Shown: positions 8,107 through 18,105, numbered from the stretch's first letter. The stretch is DNA of 54,773 nt from Candidatus Hodarchaeota archaeon (GCA_016839815.1 JAEOTM010000196.1:1-54773), one strand, 5' to 3'. Program-made: numbers and translations. The notes: generated from the sequence alone by a model not told the origin.

Positions 8107-8306
8107 CTAAAGCATAACTCCAATAAAACCTATCTTCCAAGATACTTCAGGTCATGGATCTATTTAAAGATATAAATGACGGAACTTTGAGTAATAGTAT
8201 TAACGCTAAAAGGGTTTAATTTTTCCGTACGGGATAAAATCTCATTTGATAACGATTTCTGCTCCAATTTGGAACTTAGAATCACCTAAACAGAAGTAAG
8301 AGACAT

Positions 8307-9506
8307 TTAAAAATAATCTCGAAGAGTAGCTGGTTGTTTTGGAAAGATATGAGATAATTTACTGAAATCTGAGTGTGAACCGGAAATTTTACCCACCTCT
8401 GCCAATTCTGTGACTGAATATGTTCCAAATAGAATCTGACTTAACGCATTAATAGATAATTGAACATTCGATTCTCGACGCGCTTCCTTTAACTGACAGT
8501 GGCCATTTTCTACCTGCAATTCGAATGTTTTGTTATTCCAAGGACAATGATCGTCTGTAAGAATAAAACTAACCTTTTCTACTAGGTGATTCGGGAACTC
8601 CAACTTCGATACCAGGTTCTCCAAATCTATAATTCTGAACATAGAATTACTCAGATGTCGTTTTTCTTTTATGTCTGGGTTTTTCATATAAAGAAGGTAG
8701 TTTGAGTCAAGAGGAGCAAATTTAATGTACTTTCTTTGGGAATCATGATTTGCGAGGAAATTAAGTAATGCTTGTTTCGTTTCAGGATCGCTACTTACCA
8801 TTTCTCGAACTTCAATGAAAGGGAATTCATTTCGATGATCTTTTTGTTCAAATCTAATAATCACATATCCTAAATCATTGCCATCAAGATCCTGACAAAT
8901 AAATTGAAATCCCCGTGAGTTCCAGCTCCAACCCATAAGCTCTTTCCATATACTTGAAGAACGTTTTACTAATCCATCCGTTTCTTCAGCTACTTTGCCG
9001 TACAGAGCTTGGCAACGGGCATAATCTGGATGAAAATCCTCTTCAATTCGACGATTCGGAGTAGGTTTCTGAGTGATATTTGAGCAACGAATCGTGTACA
9101 CATCGAGGGAGTCTGCATGCGCATACCCAACTTTTTCATAAAATTCATAGGAAAAAGGATAGAGTGCAGACACGAGGTACCCCTTTTTTTGTAGATCTTG
9201 AAACACAAATGTAAATAATTCAGTTATATGGTGTTTTCGTCTGTACTCTGGCTTACAAGCAACAGCTGAAACCCCCGCCATCTTTATCCAAGACCCTCGG
9301 ATACGTTGTGAAAAATCAATAATACCAATGACGGCCGAAATTGTTTTATTTTCTTCTATGACATAGTCTGTTAAAGGATAAATGACTAAAGGAAATGGTT
9401 CTGGTGTTTTCGGAGGGTCATATCGATTTTTCCTTCCTTCGAATGCGTAGACCCTAATTTTTCTAATTGCTTCTTTGTCATTATCAGTAGCTAGTCGACA
9501 GTGCAT
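8307..9506 (-). CDS. Eis-like GNAT acetyltransferase
   Basis: The protein has 399 residues from ATG 9504-9506. The first 150 residues are a GNAT fold with CRLATDNDKEAIRKIR and the acetyl-CoA loop region KMAGVSAVACKPEYRRKH (the V/A-x-x-R-x-R/K type), followed by FYEKVGYAHA. The middle is a second, more divergent GNAT-like lobe. The last 100 residues (from about 300) resemble the SCP2-like sterol-carrier fold ending in Eis proteins, with LQVENGHCQL and LSINALSQILFGTYS. Eis proteins acetylate amines such as those of aminoglycosides or protein lysines. The track-extending TTG at 9525-9527 adds seven residues only. The archaeal substrate is unknown. Confidence 0.75.
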   Translation of the reverse strand: MHCRLATDNDKEAIRKIRVYAFEGRKNRYDPPKTPEPFPLVIYPLTDYVIEENKTISAVIGIIDFSQRIRGSWIKMAGVSAVACKPEYRRKHHITELFTFVFQDLQKKGYLVSALYPFSYEFYEKVGYAHADSLDVYTIRCSNITQKPTPNRRIEEDFHPDYARCQALYGKVAEETDGLVKRSSSIWKELMGWSWNSRGFQFICQDLDGNDLGYVIIRFEQKDHRNEFPFIEVREMVSSDPETKQALLNFLANHDSQRKYIKFAPLDSNYLLYMKNPDIKEKRHLSNSMFRIIDLENLVSKLEFPNHLVEKVSFILTDDHCPWNNKTFELQVENGHCQLKEARRESNVQLSINALSQILFGTYSVTELAEVGKISGSHSDFSKLSHIFPKQPATLRDYF

Positions 9507-9689
9507 AGAGATCAACTTGTGGAACAAAAAATGAGATTTATAATTAGTTATTCCTCTCGGTAAAAACAGATTTCATGTCGAAATACACTAAATTCATATG
9601 GTAAGATAGGAGCTTTAAGAATAAATACTCATAATCAAGAGAATTTATTGTTGATTACAACCCAGTAATACTGGAAATGTGAATAGCTT

Positions 9690-9992
9690 ATGGGTGACAA
9701 AAAAAGACGGATATCCCGTAAACAGGGTCCAGTGTGTGTAAATCATTCTGAACGTTTTGATACGAAAGAATGTGAAAGATGTCACAAATTTTTTTGTCCT
9801 GAATGTATTGTTGAGGATTGGCATGAAAATTTCTTTTCTCAATTTATTGGACAAAAGCGTGATTTTATCCAAAAATTTTATTGTAATCCATGTCAAAAAC
9901 GCGTTGTACGAATCCGAATGGCCGCGTACATTGGGTTATTACTCATGTTCGGTCTTCCCGTTGTAATATGGCTATTTCTCTCCTTCTCATAA
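9690..9992 (+). CDS. B-box-like zinc finger with C-terminal membrane anchor
   Basis: In 100 residues it has C16, H19, C28, C31, C36, C39, H45, C65 and C68. The first seven follow the spacing of a B-box-type zinc finger (CVNHSERFDTKECERCHKFF). Residues 76-100 are a single hydrophobic helix at the extreme C-terminus, so the zinc domain would be tail-anchored and face the cytosol. ATG 9690 is used. B-box-TM proteins are known in bacteria and archaea but rarely studied. The next gene starts 27 bases later on the same strand. Confidence 0.6.
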   Translation: MGDKKRRISRKQGPVCVNHSERFDTKECERCHKFFCPECIVEDWHENFFSQFIGQKRDFIQKFYCNPCQKRVVRIRMAAYIGLLLMFGLPVVIWLFLSFS

Positions 9993-10019
9993 ATTCAACG
10001 CGGGTAGGCGTAAGACAGA

Positions 10020-11690
10020 ATGCCCCAGATCTCATTAAAAGAATACCAGGAAGATCGCTTTGAACGTGGGGTATATGATCGAAGAAATAAACTTAACGAT
10101 TTAACTGGAAAAGAATGGTTATTTTCAACCAAGACCATTATTCCAAAAGTTTATTCTTCCTGTATTCCTACTCAAGCAATTAAACCTACTTTTCGTCCAC
10201 TTCCCGTTGGTTTAAGCCAAGAACTTATTGCTACTTTTACTAAACCGAGAGATACGATTTTAGATCCGTTTGCAGGGATTGGTAGCACGTTAATTGCAGG
10301 ATATTACACAAATAAGAGCAATTCAGCTTCTGAGCGTCTTATAAAAGGGTACTATGATGATTCAACCACTTTAGAAAAATTTAATGAATTGATTAGGCAA
10401 TTAAAAATTTCTAATCTTGAAAAAATTACGTATGAACCATTTTCTCAACTTAAGCATATTTCTAATGAATCAGTAGGGTTTATTTTATCTGATATGCTCA
10501 ATCTGAGAACTACTAAGAATCAGCTAACAGGAACTCATATTAATTTTACGATAGAAGAGATGATACTTGAAACGATAAATAAACTAAAAATTAGCATACC
10601 AAAGTTGATTGAAAACAAGTATTTGGTAATTACAATTCCTTTCTGGAATGGATCAACAAAAACCGAATCAAAGAAACGTCGTGAATGGAATTTTGCTATA
10701 ACAAGGCTTATATCGGACCAAATGAACGTTTTAGGGATGATTTTAAAAGCCGAACGATTCTGGTTTGAACCTTCAAACTCTGCAGATGAGATTACACTTA
10801 TAGAACCAAAACGTCGGATTTTGGTATATCGTAAAGAATCTAGTCTAGCAACAGGAATATCTCCAAATTCTATTCCGACAAAATCAAAATTACCTTTAGG
10901 GCCGACTCTAATGTTGCATCGGAGCTTTCCCCCCTCTTTTGAACATAAGTTACGTGGCCAACATGGTGGAATGAAACCACCTGAATTAATAGAATATTTA
11001 ATTCAACGCTATTCGAAAGCTGAGTCCGATCTCATTCTTGATCCGTTTGCAGGTGTTGGAGGGACTCTATTAGGCTCAACCCTTACTAATCGAAAAGCAG
11101 TTGGAATCGATATTAATACTCAATGGCAAGAGGTTTATTGTGAAGTTTGTCGACGTATGCAATTACATGAACAGACATACGTGGTTGGAGATTCTTCTCA
11201 AATTTTAAATGAGACCATTGAGGACGAAAGTGTCGGAATGATTATGACAGACGTTCCTTATTGGGCAATGGATAAATTAAGAAAAACTAGAGGTCGATTT
11301 TCCAAAGCAGGAGAAAAATCTAGAAACAAACTGCGTTCCTCCTTAAAGCAGTTTGATCAGGCAGCTTTTCTGACTATTCAAGAATGGCATGCCTTACTAG
11401 AGAAGGTCTTTAGTGATTGCTATCCCAAACTTATCCCTGGAAATGTTCTTGCCGTTTTCATCGGAAATATGTATCGAACATTAGAAGAACAGCAAGTAAG
11501 GCGCAAGGTCAAAGTAGGACGATTTCTATTACTTTCTTCATCAGTTGCAGAACTCTTGGTTTCACTTGGATATAAATTTCTTGAAGAAATCGTGTGGTAT
11601 GCACCTGATAAAGCTCTGCACATTTTTGGATACCCCTATTCCTATATTCCGAGTGTTGTTCATCAAAGTATACTCATTTTTAAAAAATAA
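10020..11690 (+). CDS. Two-lobed DNA amino-methyltransferase-like protein
   Basis: The 556-residue protein has two SAM-binding motif I copies: DPFAGIGST near residue 82 and DPFAGVGGT near residue 341. The second lobe keeps a catalytic motif IV, TDVPYW (410-415), typical of N4-cytosine or N6-adenine methylases. In the first lobe the corresponding site reads SDMLNL and looks inactive. The sequence leading to the first motif I (LTGKEWLFSTK, then PVGLSQELIATF) is also of the DNA-methylase type. No restriction nuclease or specificity subunit is nearby, so it is likely a solitary methylase. An RNA substrate cannot be excluded. The end is convergent with the peptidase gene. Confidence 0.7.
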   Translation: MPQISLKEYQEDRFERGVYDRRNKLNDLTGKEWLFSTKTIIPKVYSSCIPTQAIKPTFRPLPVGLSQELIATFTKPRDTILDPFAGIGSTLIAGYYTNKSNSASERLIKGYYDDSTTLEKFNELIRQLKISNLEKITYEPFSQLKHISNESVGFILSDMLNLRTTKNQLTGTHINFTIEEMILETINKLKISIPKLIENKYLVITIPFWNGSTKTESKKRREWNFAITRLISDQMNVLGMILKAERFWFEPSNSADEITLIEPKRRILVYRKESSLATGISPNSIPTKSKLPLGPTLMLHRSFPPSFEHKLRGQHGGMKPPELIEYLIQRYSKAESDLILDPFAGVGGTLLGSTLTNRKAVGIDINTQWQEVYCEVCRRMQLHEQTYVVGDSSQILNETIEDESVGMIMTDVPYWAMDKLRKTRGRFSKAGEKSRNKLRSSLKQFDQAAFLTIQEWHALLEKVFSDCYPKLIPGNVLAVFIGNMYRTLEEQQVRRKVKVGRFLLLSSSVAELLVSLGYKFLEEIVWYAPDKALHIFGYPYSYIPSVVHQSILIFKK

Positions 11691-11703
11691 GTCCCCCTAG
11701 TTT

Positions 11704-11731
11704 GTAGAAAATATTCTACTTTCGTTTTTTC
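11704..11731 (+). terminator. Hairpin plus T-run between convergent genes
   Basis: GTAGAA (11704-11709) and TTCTAC (11714-11719) form a 6-base stem with loop AATA. It is followed by TTTCGTTTTTTC, so it looks like an intrinsic terminator for the methyltransferase gene ending at 11690. It overlaps the last codons of the convergent peptidase gene. Archaeal termination mostly needs only the T-run. Confidence 0.4.
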
Positions 11732-13644
11732 TTTGACATAAATATTCCCAGAGCAAGGATTAACATTATTGCCTGAAAACCAGGAATTATAGATGTACTT
11801 GTCGATCCAGAGGAGGAATTTGTAGTTGAGGAAGAAGAAATTGAAAAGATATCGGAATAGACTATTCCATTTGAGGTATCATTGTAGAACATATATTTAA
11901 CCTTGTATTCACCTTCTGGAAGTGACCCAAGATCAATATTCAGTGCCTGCCAACTCTGGGACTCTCCATCAAATACAAAAATCCCTGAAATCCCTGTTGA
12001 TTCACCTGAAGATGATAAGATTTCATAGGTTGATCCTGTTGCATTAATCCATATAAAACCATTTGAGTCTGTAACAGTAATATTACTCAAATTGAGAATG
12101 TCCTCTAGATAGATCAGAGTACCAGGAGAGATTACTATCCCCTGAGGATTAACAATGAACCAATAATCTTGTGCAGGGGCAGGATTTTCATTATCATGGT
12201 CTGGAGTTCCACTTTCTGTATAAGAACTGATAACCGCATATATCTCATCAGCTGTCATGTTTATTTCCGATGTAGAAAAGTTTCCAAATCCATCAGGTGA
12301 GATCATAACTGGAATGATTTCTGTATTGAGTGGAGTCGTTGTTGTGTTTTTCATGATCATCGTCACGAGAAATCCCTGTGAAGATTCACTTTGGAATTCG
12401 AAAGTGAAGGGGAGATCAATTGGATAGGCGAATTTTAGGTAATCAGTTCCCCAATACGGAACTGAATTTTCCGTTCGTGGCAAGGGTGATGCTGTATATG
12501 TATATTCTGTATCGACGGTTACACTATCATTATAATATCCAAATACTCCCTCTGCAAAAGAAGTATCATCCAGAAAGTTGGCTATAGACCAATTTCGAAA
12601 GATTGCTAAGAATGGAATCATATATCCTCGTTGGATCAATGTTTCTTCTATACTTGCGATTCCATTTTCTGACCGTTGAACTAAATCCTTTATGAAGGCA
12701 TCTCCCCCAAAATGTTCAGCGAGATATAAGAAGAAAGTGTATGATGCTCCATAATTTGCTAGTACTAATGGACCGCTTTGATCCCAATAAGTTAATGAAA
12801 CATCTGGATTATCTCGAAAGTCTCCCCCTACTCCTCCAGAAAATGCATCACCACCAATTAGGTATTCTGCAAACATGGATGCCCCTTCTTCAAACCAAGT
12901 TTCTTCATCATCATCATTGCCAAAATGAATAAGATGTTGAAACTCATGTGCGACTGTATCAATGTTATCCGCAGCTAGAATATCAATATGAAGTATTTCA
13001 GCCTCATTACTGTAACGATTGGAGGGATGAAGTTCGGTGTTCAAATATTGATTGAGTTGATAGAAAAAGCCTGCAACAAATCCAGGTGGGGGAATTTCAT
13101 CTATATCATAAACTAAAATGATAATTTTACTATTCCCATCAATGTCTGGGGGCATCCCAAAAAAGTCCGTTAAGGTTGGATAAACAAGATTTTCAAAGCT
13201 ATCGTTCATATCTAATAATTCTGAATCAGAAACTGCTGTTGTATTTGAGTAAATTAGATTATGGGGACCATTAATTTTCAAGGTTGCATTAATTTGATAG
13301 AATTCATATGGATAAGTTGACACATCTGGAACCCAAAATAAGCGTGAACTTCCAACTTCTTGCTCTGTAGCTTGTATACTATGAGAAATTAGAGATGTTT
13401 CTTTATCTGACTGAAGCGCTTGATTCTTAGACGAAATTACTGAATGTTTTTCTGAATCACCTAGTACAGGTGTTTGTTTAATAGTTACACGTGGTTCAGA
13501 TAATTGTATTAGAGGTGAATCTGCATTCATCGTTAATACTGAAACATGTCCTATTCCAGTACTACAAACAAGTAGAAATAAACTGAGTGAGACTAGCTTC
13601 GACCAAACCAAATTTTTTACCCCAAGATGAGATTTAATGTTCAA
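11716..13644 (-). CDS. Secreted zinc metallopeptidase, M30 (hyicolysin)-like, C-terminally anchored
   Basis: A gluzincin-type active site, HEFQH (233-237), is followed 16 residues later by glutamate in WFEEGAS (250-256). HEFQHLI plus a WxxEG third-ligand motif is typical of hyicolysin-like M30 peptidases. The 642-residue protein has a signal segment at about 11-33 and a catalytic region from about 100 to 370. A beta-rich C-terminal region follows, then a Ser/Thr-rich linker, and IIPGFQAIMLILALGIF with SKKKRK at the end. That tail resembles archaeal PGF-type surface sorting signals. It probably acts outside the cell on proteins or peptides. Confidence 0.75.
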   Translation of the reverse strand: MNIKSHLGVKNLVWSKLVSLSLFLLVCSTGIGHVSVLTMNADSPLIQLSEPRVTIKQTPVLGDSEKHSVISSKNQALQSDKETSLISHSIQATEQEVGSSRLFWVPDVSTYPYEFYQINATLKINGPHNLIYSNTTAVSDSELLDMNDSFENLVYPTLTDFFGMPPDIDGNSKIIILVYDIDEIPPPGFVAGFFYQLNQYLNTELHPSNRYSNEAEILHIDILAADNIDTVAHEFQHLIHFGNDDDEETWFEEGASMFAEYLIGGDAFSGGVGGDFRDNPDVSLTYWDQSGPLVLANYGASYTFFLYLAEHFGGDAFIKDLVQRSENGIASIEETLIQRGYMIPFLAIFRNWSIANFLDDTSFAEGVFGYYNDSVTVDTEYTYTASPLPRTENSVPYWGTDYLKFAYPIDLPFTFEFQSESSQGFLVTMIMKNTTTTPLNTEIIPVMISPDGFGNFSTSEINMTADEIYAVISSYTESGTPDHDNENPAPAQDYWFIVNPQGIVISPGTLIYLEDILNLSNITVTDSNGFIWINATGSTYEILSSSGESTGISGIFVFDGESQSWQALNIDLGSLPEGEYKVKYMFYNDTSNGIVYSDIFSISSSSTTNSSSGSTSTSIIPGFQAIMLILALGIFMSKKKRK

Positions 13645-13837
13645 TTAAGCCTTAGTTCTATCATTCTTAAATTAATATTCAAATGGGAAACGTCATAATT
13701 TTGATAATTGATCATCAAATTAGGAAGATTTTCAGTTAAAGCCTTTTCGAATCAAATTGTCGCAATTATAGAGCTAAAAAGAAATAAAACTTAAATTTAA
13801 AGTAGTTATGTGTTTTTCTTATCAGTTGAATTCCGCT

Positions 13838-14374
13838 TTAACCTAACCAGAGATATGTGAGGATTCCTAAGCCACAAAACACCGAACCTGAAATTTGCAT
13901 AACCCAAAACCATGCAAGTTCAGGCGTGGGCTTTTCAGTTTGAGCAACGAAATAATCAGATCCCCAAGCTTCAATTTTTTTTCCGATAGAAATTCGATGA
14001 GATTGAGTTACATAGATAAATGCAGTACGTTCACCAAATAGTAATCCTCCAAGATAGATAGGTTCAAGTCCTGAAAATAAATCAATTATATAATGAACCG
14101 CAAGCGCTACTGCAAACATGTTGATTTCAGGATAAGTTCTGATAGGAAAAACGACCCATAATATAAGCACATATAAGTAATCATGAGAAGCCCTTCGAGC
14201 CATTTTTTCTGAAATTTTAAGGCGAACTAAAAATAATTCCAGGAAATCGGAGATTTGACTCCCTAGTATTATAAAAAATATCCAGGTAGGATTAGCTGTT
14301 AATTCAACATCAAAGAATGCAAACCAGAAGAAAATAACTCCAAAAACCCATTCGGTGTGTTTTAAGGCTTCCAT
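13838..14374 (-). CDS. YdjM-like membrane protein, divergent paralog
   Basis: The 178-residue protein has four or five hydrophobic helices. It aligns by eye with the next upstream protein over its full length: HTEWVFGV with HLEWTLGF, GSQISDFLELFLVR with GSDFPDIFDWVLYR, RRASHDY with HREISHT, and HYIIDLFSGLEPIYL with HILEDILAGRDPIYL. In this copy the DxxDxxD-like acidic residues and the first histidine are partly lost. YdjM/DUF457 proteins are called putative membrane metal-dependent hydrolases. It starts 16 bases after the paralog's stop, so the pair is an operon from tandem duplication. Confidence 0.6.
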   Translation of the reverse strand: MEALKHTEWVFGVIFFWFAFFDVELTANPTWIFFIILGSQISDFLELFLVRLKISEKMARRASHDYLYVLILWVVFPIRTYPEINMFAVALAVHYIIDLFSGLEPIYLGGLLFGERTAFIYVTQSHRISIGKKIEAWGSDYFVAQTEKPTPELAWFWVMQISGSVFCGLGILTYLWLG

Positions 14375-14390
14375 TCTATTTCACGTTAAT

Positions 14391-14903
14391 TTAGCTAAAG
14401 TACATTAAAATTCCGATAACAAAAAACCATGAACCCAGAATTGTCAAAAACCATAACCAGGATAGTTCATCACCGATATTTTCTGAACCATGATAAGAAC
14501 TTTTTATCAATTTTCGTACTCTTCCACCGATTGAAATTGACTGTTCCATTGATACTAATCGAATAGCTCCTCTATGTGAGAGTGGAGAAAACAAATAGAT
14601 TGGATCTCGCCCTGCTAAGATATCTTCTAAAATATGCATGATAGATCCAAGAGTTAAAAACGTCACTACAGGAATGAAGTAGCTAATTATTAGAAGAGCA
14701 CCTATGAAGAAAACGGTATGTGAAATCTCACGGTGTCCTTCTTGGAAATTTTTACCTCGGTATAACACCCAGTCGAAAATATCAGGAAAATCAGAACCTA
14801 TTCCCAGTAATAAAAAACTTAGGGCATCTAGAGGAATTTGAAATATTGCACAAAGCATCAATCCAAATCCTAGGGTCCATTCTAAATGCCCAATGGGATC
14901 CAT
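14391..14903 (-). CDS. YdjM/DUF457-like membrane protein
   Basis: The 170-residue polytopic protein has the family pattern: an N-terminal HLEW, GSDFPDIFDWVL with three acidic residues, then HREISHTVFF, and HILEDILAG near residue 108. These His and Asp residues would bind a metal at the membrane face in YdjM/DUF457-like proteins (family relation inferred by eye). This copy keeps all of them, so it is the likelier active member of the pair. ATG at 14901-14903. The 255 bases to ABCE1 hold promoter-like AT-rich DNA only. Confidence 0.65.
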   Translation of the reverse strand: MDPIGHLEWTLGFGLMLCAIFQIPLDALSFLLLGIGSDFPDIFDWVLYRGKNFQEGHREISHTVFFIGALLIISYFIPVVTFLTLGSIMHILEDILAGRDPIYLFSPLSHRGAIRLVSMEQSISIGGRVRKLIKSSYHGSENIGDELSWLWFLTILGSWFFVIGILMYFS

Positions 14904-15158
14904 TTATATCTCCTACAGTTAAAATACCTTGTTATATTAGTATGGTCAACGGGGGCTGACAAGAAGGATAAACTATCGGTTTTTCTTTAAATCATTTTGT
15001 GACGTTATTTTATGGAATAATCCTCATTAGGTTAAGAAAAAATCTCCGTTTGAAAGGTAGAGAATAGAGAAATCGTGAGCTTACTTCCCAGCTATTCTTC
15101 TAACCTACAAATGCATGTGTATAACATTATCCTGTGGTAGTAATCCCCATAAAGTTGC

Positions 15159-16946
15159 GTGACTAGAATCAGAATCTTAAGTATTAATTATGATAAATGT
15201 AAACCTGATTTGTGTGGTTACGCCTGTTCAAAATATTGTCCGTTGGTGATTAAGGGTCAAAAAAACGTGATAACTTTTCGAAAAGAGACTGGTAAACCTA
15301 TTATTAACAACAACACATGTTTAATGGCTAAGAAGGGAACATGCGGGATCTGCATAAATAAATGTTTTCCCCGCGCTTTAAGTGTTACTAATTTACCTTC
15401 TGTCGAAACCGCGGGGCTTTTAGTTCATTGTTATGATGAGAATGGCTTTCGATTCTTTGGTGTCCCACAAATTCATACTGGAAAGGTTATTGGTCTACTC
15501 GGAGTTAATGGCATAGGTAAATCAACGATATTAGACATTTTAGCTGGAATGCAACCCAATGGAGGAAATTATCAAGATATCGAAAAGGGATATGAACAAT
15601 TCCTTTCTCAATTGAGGATTTCTAGTTTTCGTCAATTTCTTGCAGAAGTGGAAACAAATGCCTTAAAGGTAGCACATAAACCTCAAATATTTGCTCATCT
15701 CACTAAACTTACAGATCCAGTTTCAGAGATTCTAAGAAAAAGTGATAAGCAAGGTTACTTTTCTATGACAGAAGTAATTGAGCTAATGGAACTTTCACCA
15801 ATTTTAAATCGAAATCCTAGTAAATTATCGGGAGGGGAGTTACAAAGACTGTCCATTGGTATAGTACTATTGCAGAATGCTGATATTTATCTGATTGATG
15901 AACCTTGTACTTTCTTAGACTTCCGACAACGAATTAAAATTGCTAAGATTTTTCACCAGTTAGCTTCTTCAGGGAAAACAGTCTTTATTGCTGAACATGA
16001 TATTGCTATTCTTGACTTTCAGAGTGATTTGATCTATTTATTTTATGGACAACCTCATAAATTTGGGGTTATCTCCTCCTTAGCTTATAGTACTAAAAAA
16101 GGAATTAATAACTTCCTCGTTGGGAGACTAAAAGATGAAAATATCCGAATACGAGGAAAACGTATTGCTTTCACCAGGATAGTGAAAGAAAGAGATTGGG
16201 AAGGAAGACCTGGAGTAGAGTTTCCAGCTTTTCAGAAGCAAGTCGGGACTTTCAGTCTCTCTGTGGATAAAGGGATGAATTATTTTGGTGAAATCCTTTG
16301 TATTCTAGGAGAAAATGGATTAGGAAAAACTACTTTCGCTCGTCATCTTACCCAATCATTGAAATCAGTGACGGTCTCATTTAAACCACAATTTCTTCAC
16401 CGAAGCTTTTCTGGCACAGTACGGGAGTTTCTAACCCAATATTCTAACACGTATATCGATTCTCGTGTGTTTAAAATTCATATTTTAAAGCCGTTCTCAA
16501 TCTCACACCTTTTAGACAAACCAATACAAGCACTAAGTGGTGGAGAACTTCAGCGATGCTTTCTTGCAGGTTGTTTAGGTAAAAAAGCTGATTTATATAT
16601 AATCGATGAAGGAAGCGCTTTTCTAGATGTTGAGGAACGTTTGAAGGCAACTCGGGTGATCCGTCATATAGTATCCAAGAATAGCGCTGCCTGTATTGCT
16701 ATTGAACATGATATTCAAATCGCTGATGCGTTAGCAGATAGAGTTATGCTCTTTGAAGGGATTCCAGGAATTATGGGCCAAACTGTTGGACCATTATCAA
16801 AAAAAGCGGCGCTTAATAGATTTCTAAAAGAAATTGATGTAACTTTTCGTCGGGATCCAGATACAGGTCGTGCCCGTTTAAACAAGTTGGGGAGTCGATT
16901 GGATCGTGATCAACGAAAAAATGATGCCTATTACCATGATTTCTGA
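15159..16946 (+). CDS. abcE1: Ribosome recycling ATPase ABCE1/RLI
   Basis: ABCE1 splits the ribosome after termination together with aRF1/Pelota. The 595-residue protein has an N-terminal Fe-S domain with eight cysteines: CKPDLCGYACSKYCP and CLMAKKGTCGICINKC. Two ABC domains follow. The first has Walker A GVNGIGKST and signature LSGGELQR; the second has GENGLGKTT and LSGGELQR. Walker B motifs are YLIDEPCTFLD and YIIDEGSAFLD; the unusual EG-SAFLD form in site 2 fits ABCE1. The start is GTG 15159, giving MTRIRILSINYDKCK as in other archaea. Universal in archaea and eukaryotes. Confidence 0.97.
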   Translation: MTRIRILSINYDKCKPDLCGYACSKYCPLVIKGQKNVITFRKETGKPIINNNTCLMAKKGTCGICINKCFPRALSVTNLPSVETAGLLVHCYDENGFRFFGVPQIHTGKVIGLLGVNGIGKSTILDILAGMQPNGGNYQDIEKGYEQFLSQLRISSFRQFLAEVETNALKVAHKPQIFAHLTKLTDPVSEILRKSDKQGYFSMTEVIELMELSPILNRNPSKLSGGELQRLSIGIVLLQNADIYLIDEPCTFLDFRQRIKIAKIFHQLASSGKTVFIAEHDIAILDFQSDLIYLFYGQPHKFGVISSLAYSTKKGINNFLVGRLKDENIRIRGKRIAFTRIVKERDWEGRPGVEFPAFQKQVGTFSLSVDKGMNYFGEILCILGENGLGKTTFARHLTQSLKSVTVSFKPQFLHRSFSGTVREFLTQYSNTYIDSRVFKIHILKPFSISHLLDKPIQALSGGELQRCFLAGCLGKKADLYIIDEGSAFLDVEERLKATRVIRHIVSKNSAACIAIEHDIQIADALADRVMLFEGIPGIMGQTVGPLSKKAALNRFLKEIDVTFRRDPDTGRARLNKLGSRLDRDQRKNDAYYHDF

Positions 16947-16959
16947 AGGATTTTTCTTA

Positions 16960-18105
16960 TCAAACCAATGGAAGAATTGATATCGGAAAACAAAGAGGAA
17001 TTAATAGTAGTAATGCAATAGCAACGACTTTACGAGAGAGAGAAACTTCTGTTACGTCATCTAGCGGTCCTGCGTGACCAGATTGACCGTACATAAAGAG
17101 AATTAAGATAACAAATACAATTAATTCTGGGTTTACGAGAATTATGATCCCAGCACTAATGTATGTAATGATCCGATGAGAATTCTCTGAAAACAAGCTT
17201 CTTGCTACATGTCCACCATCTGCTTGGCCAATAGGTATGAGATTAATACCTGTTAAGAATAAACCCCAGAACCCAGCGTACGCAAATGGGTGTAAAAAGA
17301 TCACTGAATCAACGGTTGGTTGTGGTAAGAGGAGGTCCATTAGAATTTCGAAGATAATTATTTGACCACCAGCAAATGAGCTACTTCCTAGTGACTCGAC
17401 AAATTCCTGAGGTAATGTAGATGCTGGAACTACAGTTGAATTCATAAGGCCTATTACAGAAAATATTATTGCCGCGATAAAACCGAAGATAGGTCCCGTT
17501 AACCCAACATCGAATAGAGAGTTCCGGGTTCTAGTTGGTGTTTTTTGAGTAATAAATGCACCAAAGGTCCCTAAACCAAGAGGCATAGGAATGAAATATG
17601 GCCAACTTGCTTTTATTCCGTGGTGTTTAGACGCGACTAAATGGCCGAGTTCATGAATGCCTATGATGCCCATTAAACCAATGACATATGTGACTCCTAC
17701 ATAGATTGGATGTAAAGAGGGTTGTGCAAGTCTTAGATTTTCCCACATCAACAGACCGACGAAAAATATGGATAACACCGTCAAGAAAAACAAAATTAGT
17801 GGATTTCTTATGCTTTGCTTAATATTCTTCATCTTTTCGGGAATAGGGAAGATATAAATCATGCTTCGTGATTCGTGGATCGGGTGTGGACGGATAAGAG
17901 ACATATATCCCATCGACTCAAGCACCTGATTCACCTGGGTTACATTTCCTCCCAAATCACTTCGCTTAAGAATTTCATAGATAGGAATAATTTCTGATTG
18001 TAACGGAGAGCCTGTTTCTGACATTGGCCGATATTGTTTAGCCGTAACTGTAAAAAATTGGTTAATTAATTCATCGATTTCCGAATATTTCCCGAATCCT
18101 GACAT
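16960..18105 (-). CDS. Site-2 protease family (M50) membrane metallopeptidase
   Basis: The zinc motif HELGH is at 151-155, in GIIGIHELGHLVASKHHG. The third ligand lies in LIPIGQADGGHVARSLF near residue 295 (the NxxPxxxxDGGH motif). These are the defining features of intramembrane M50 proteases, which cleave membrane-bound regulators. The protein has 381 residues, a soluble N-terminal region of about 100 residues and at least six hydrophobic helices. It is convergent with ABCE1 and separated from the GTPase operon by about 115 bases. Its substrate is unknown. Confidence 0.85.
   Translation of the reverse strand: MSGFGKYSEIDELINQFFTVTAKQYRPMSETGSPLQSEIIPIYEILKRSDLGGNVTQVNQVLESMGYMSLIRPHPIHESRSMIYIFPIPEKMKNIKQSIRNPLILFFLTVLSIFFVGLLMWENLRLAQPSLHPIYVGVTYVIGLMGIIGIHELGHLVASKHHGIKASWPYFIPMPLGLGTFGAFITQKTPTRTRNSLFDVGLTGPIFGFIAAIIFSVIGLMNSTVVPASTLPQEFVESLGSSSFAGGQIIIFEILMDLLLPQPTVDSVIFLHPFAYAGFWGLFLTGINLIPIGQADGGHVARSLFSENSHRIITYISAGIIILVNPELIVFVILILFMYGQSGHAGPLDDVTEVSLSRKVVAIALLLLIPLCFPISILPLV

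Noticed and set aside
7844..8110. 88-residue plus-strand frame
   Set aside because: It overlaps the minus-strand two-helix membrane protein entirely and has Cys/Ser/His-rich, incoherent sequence.
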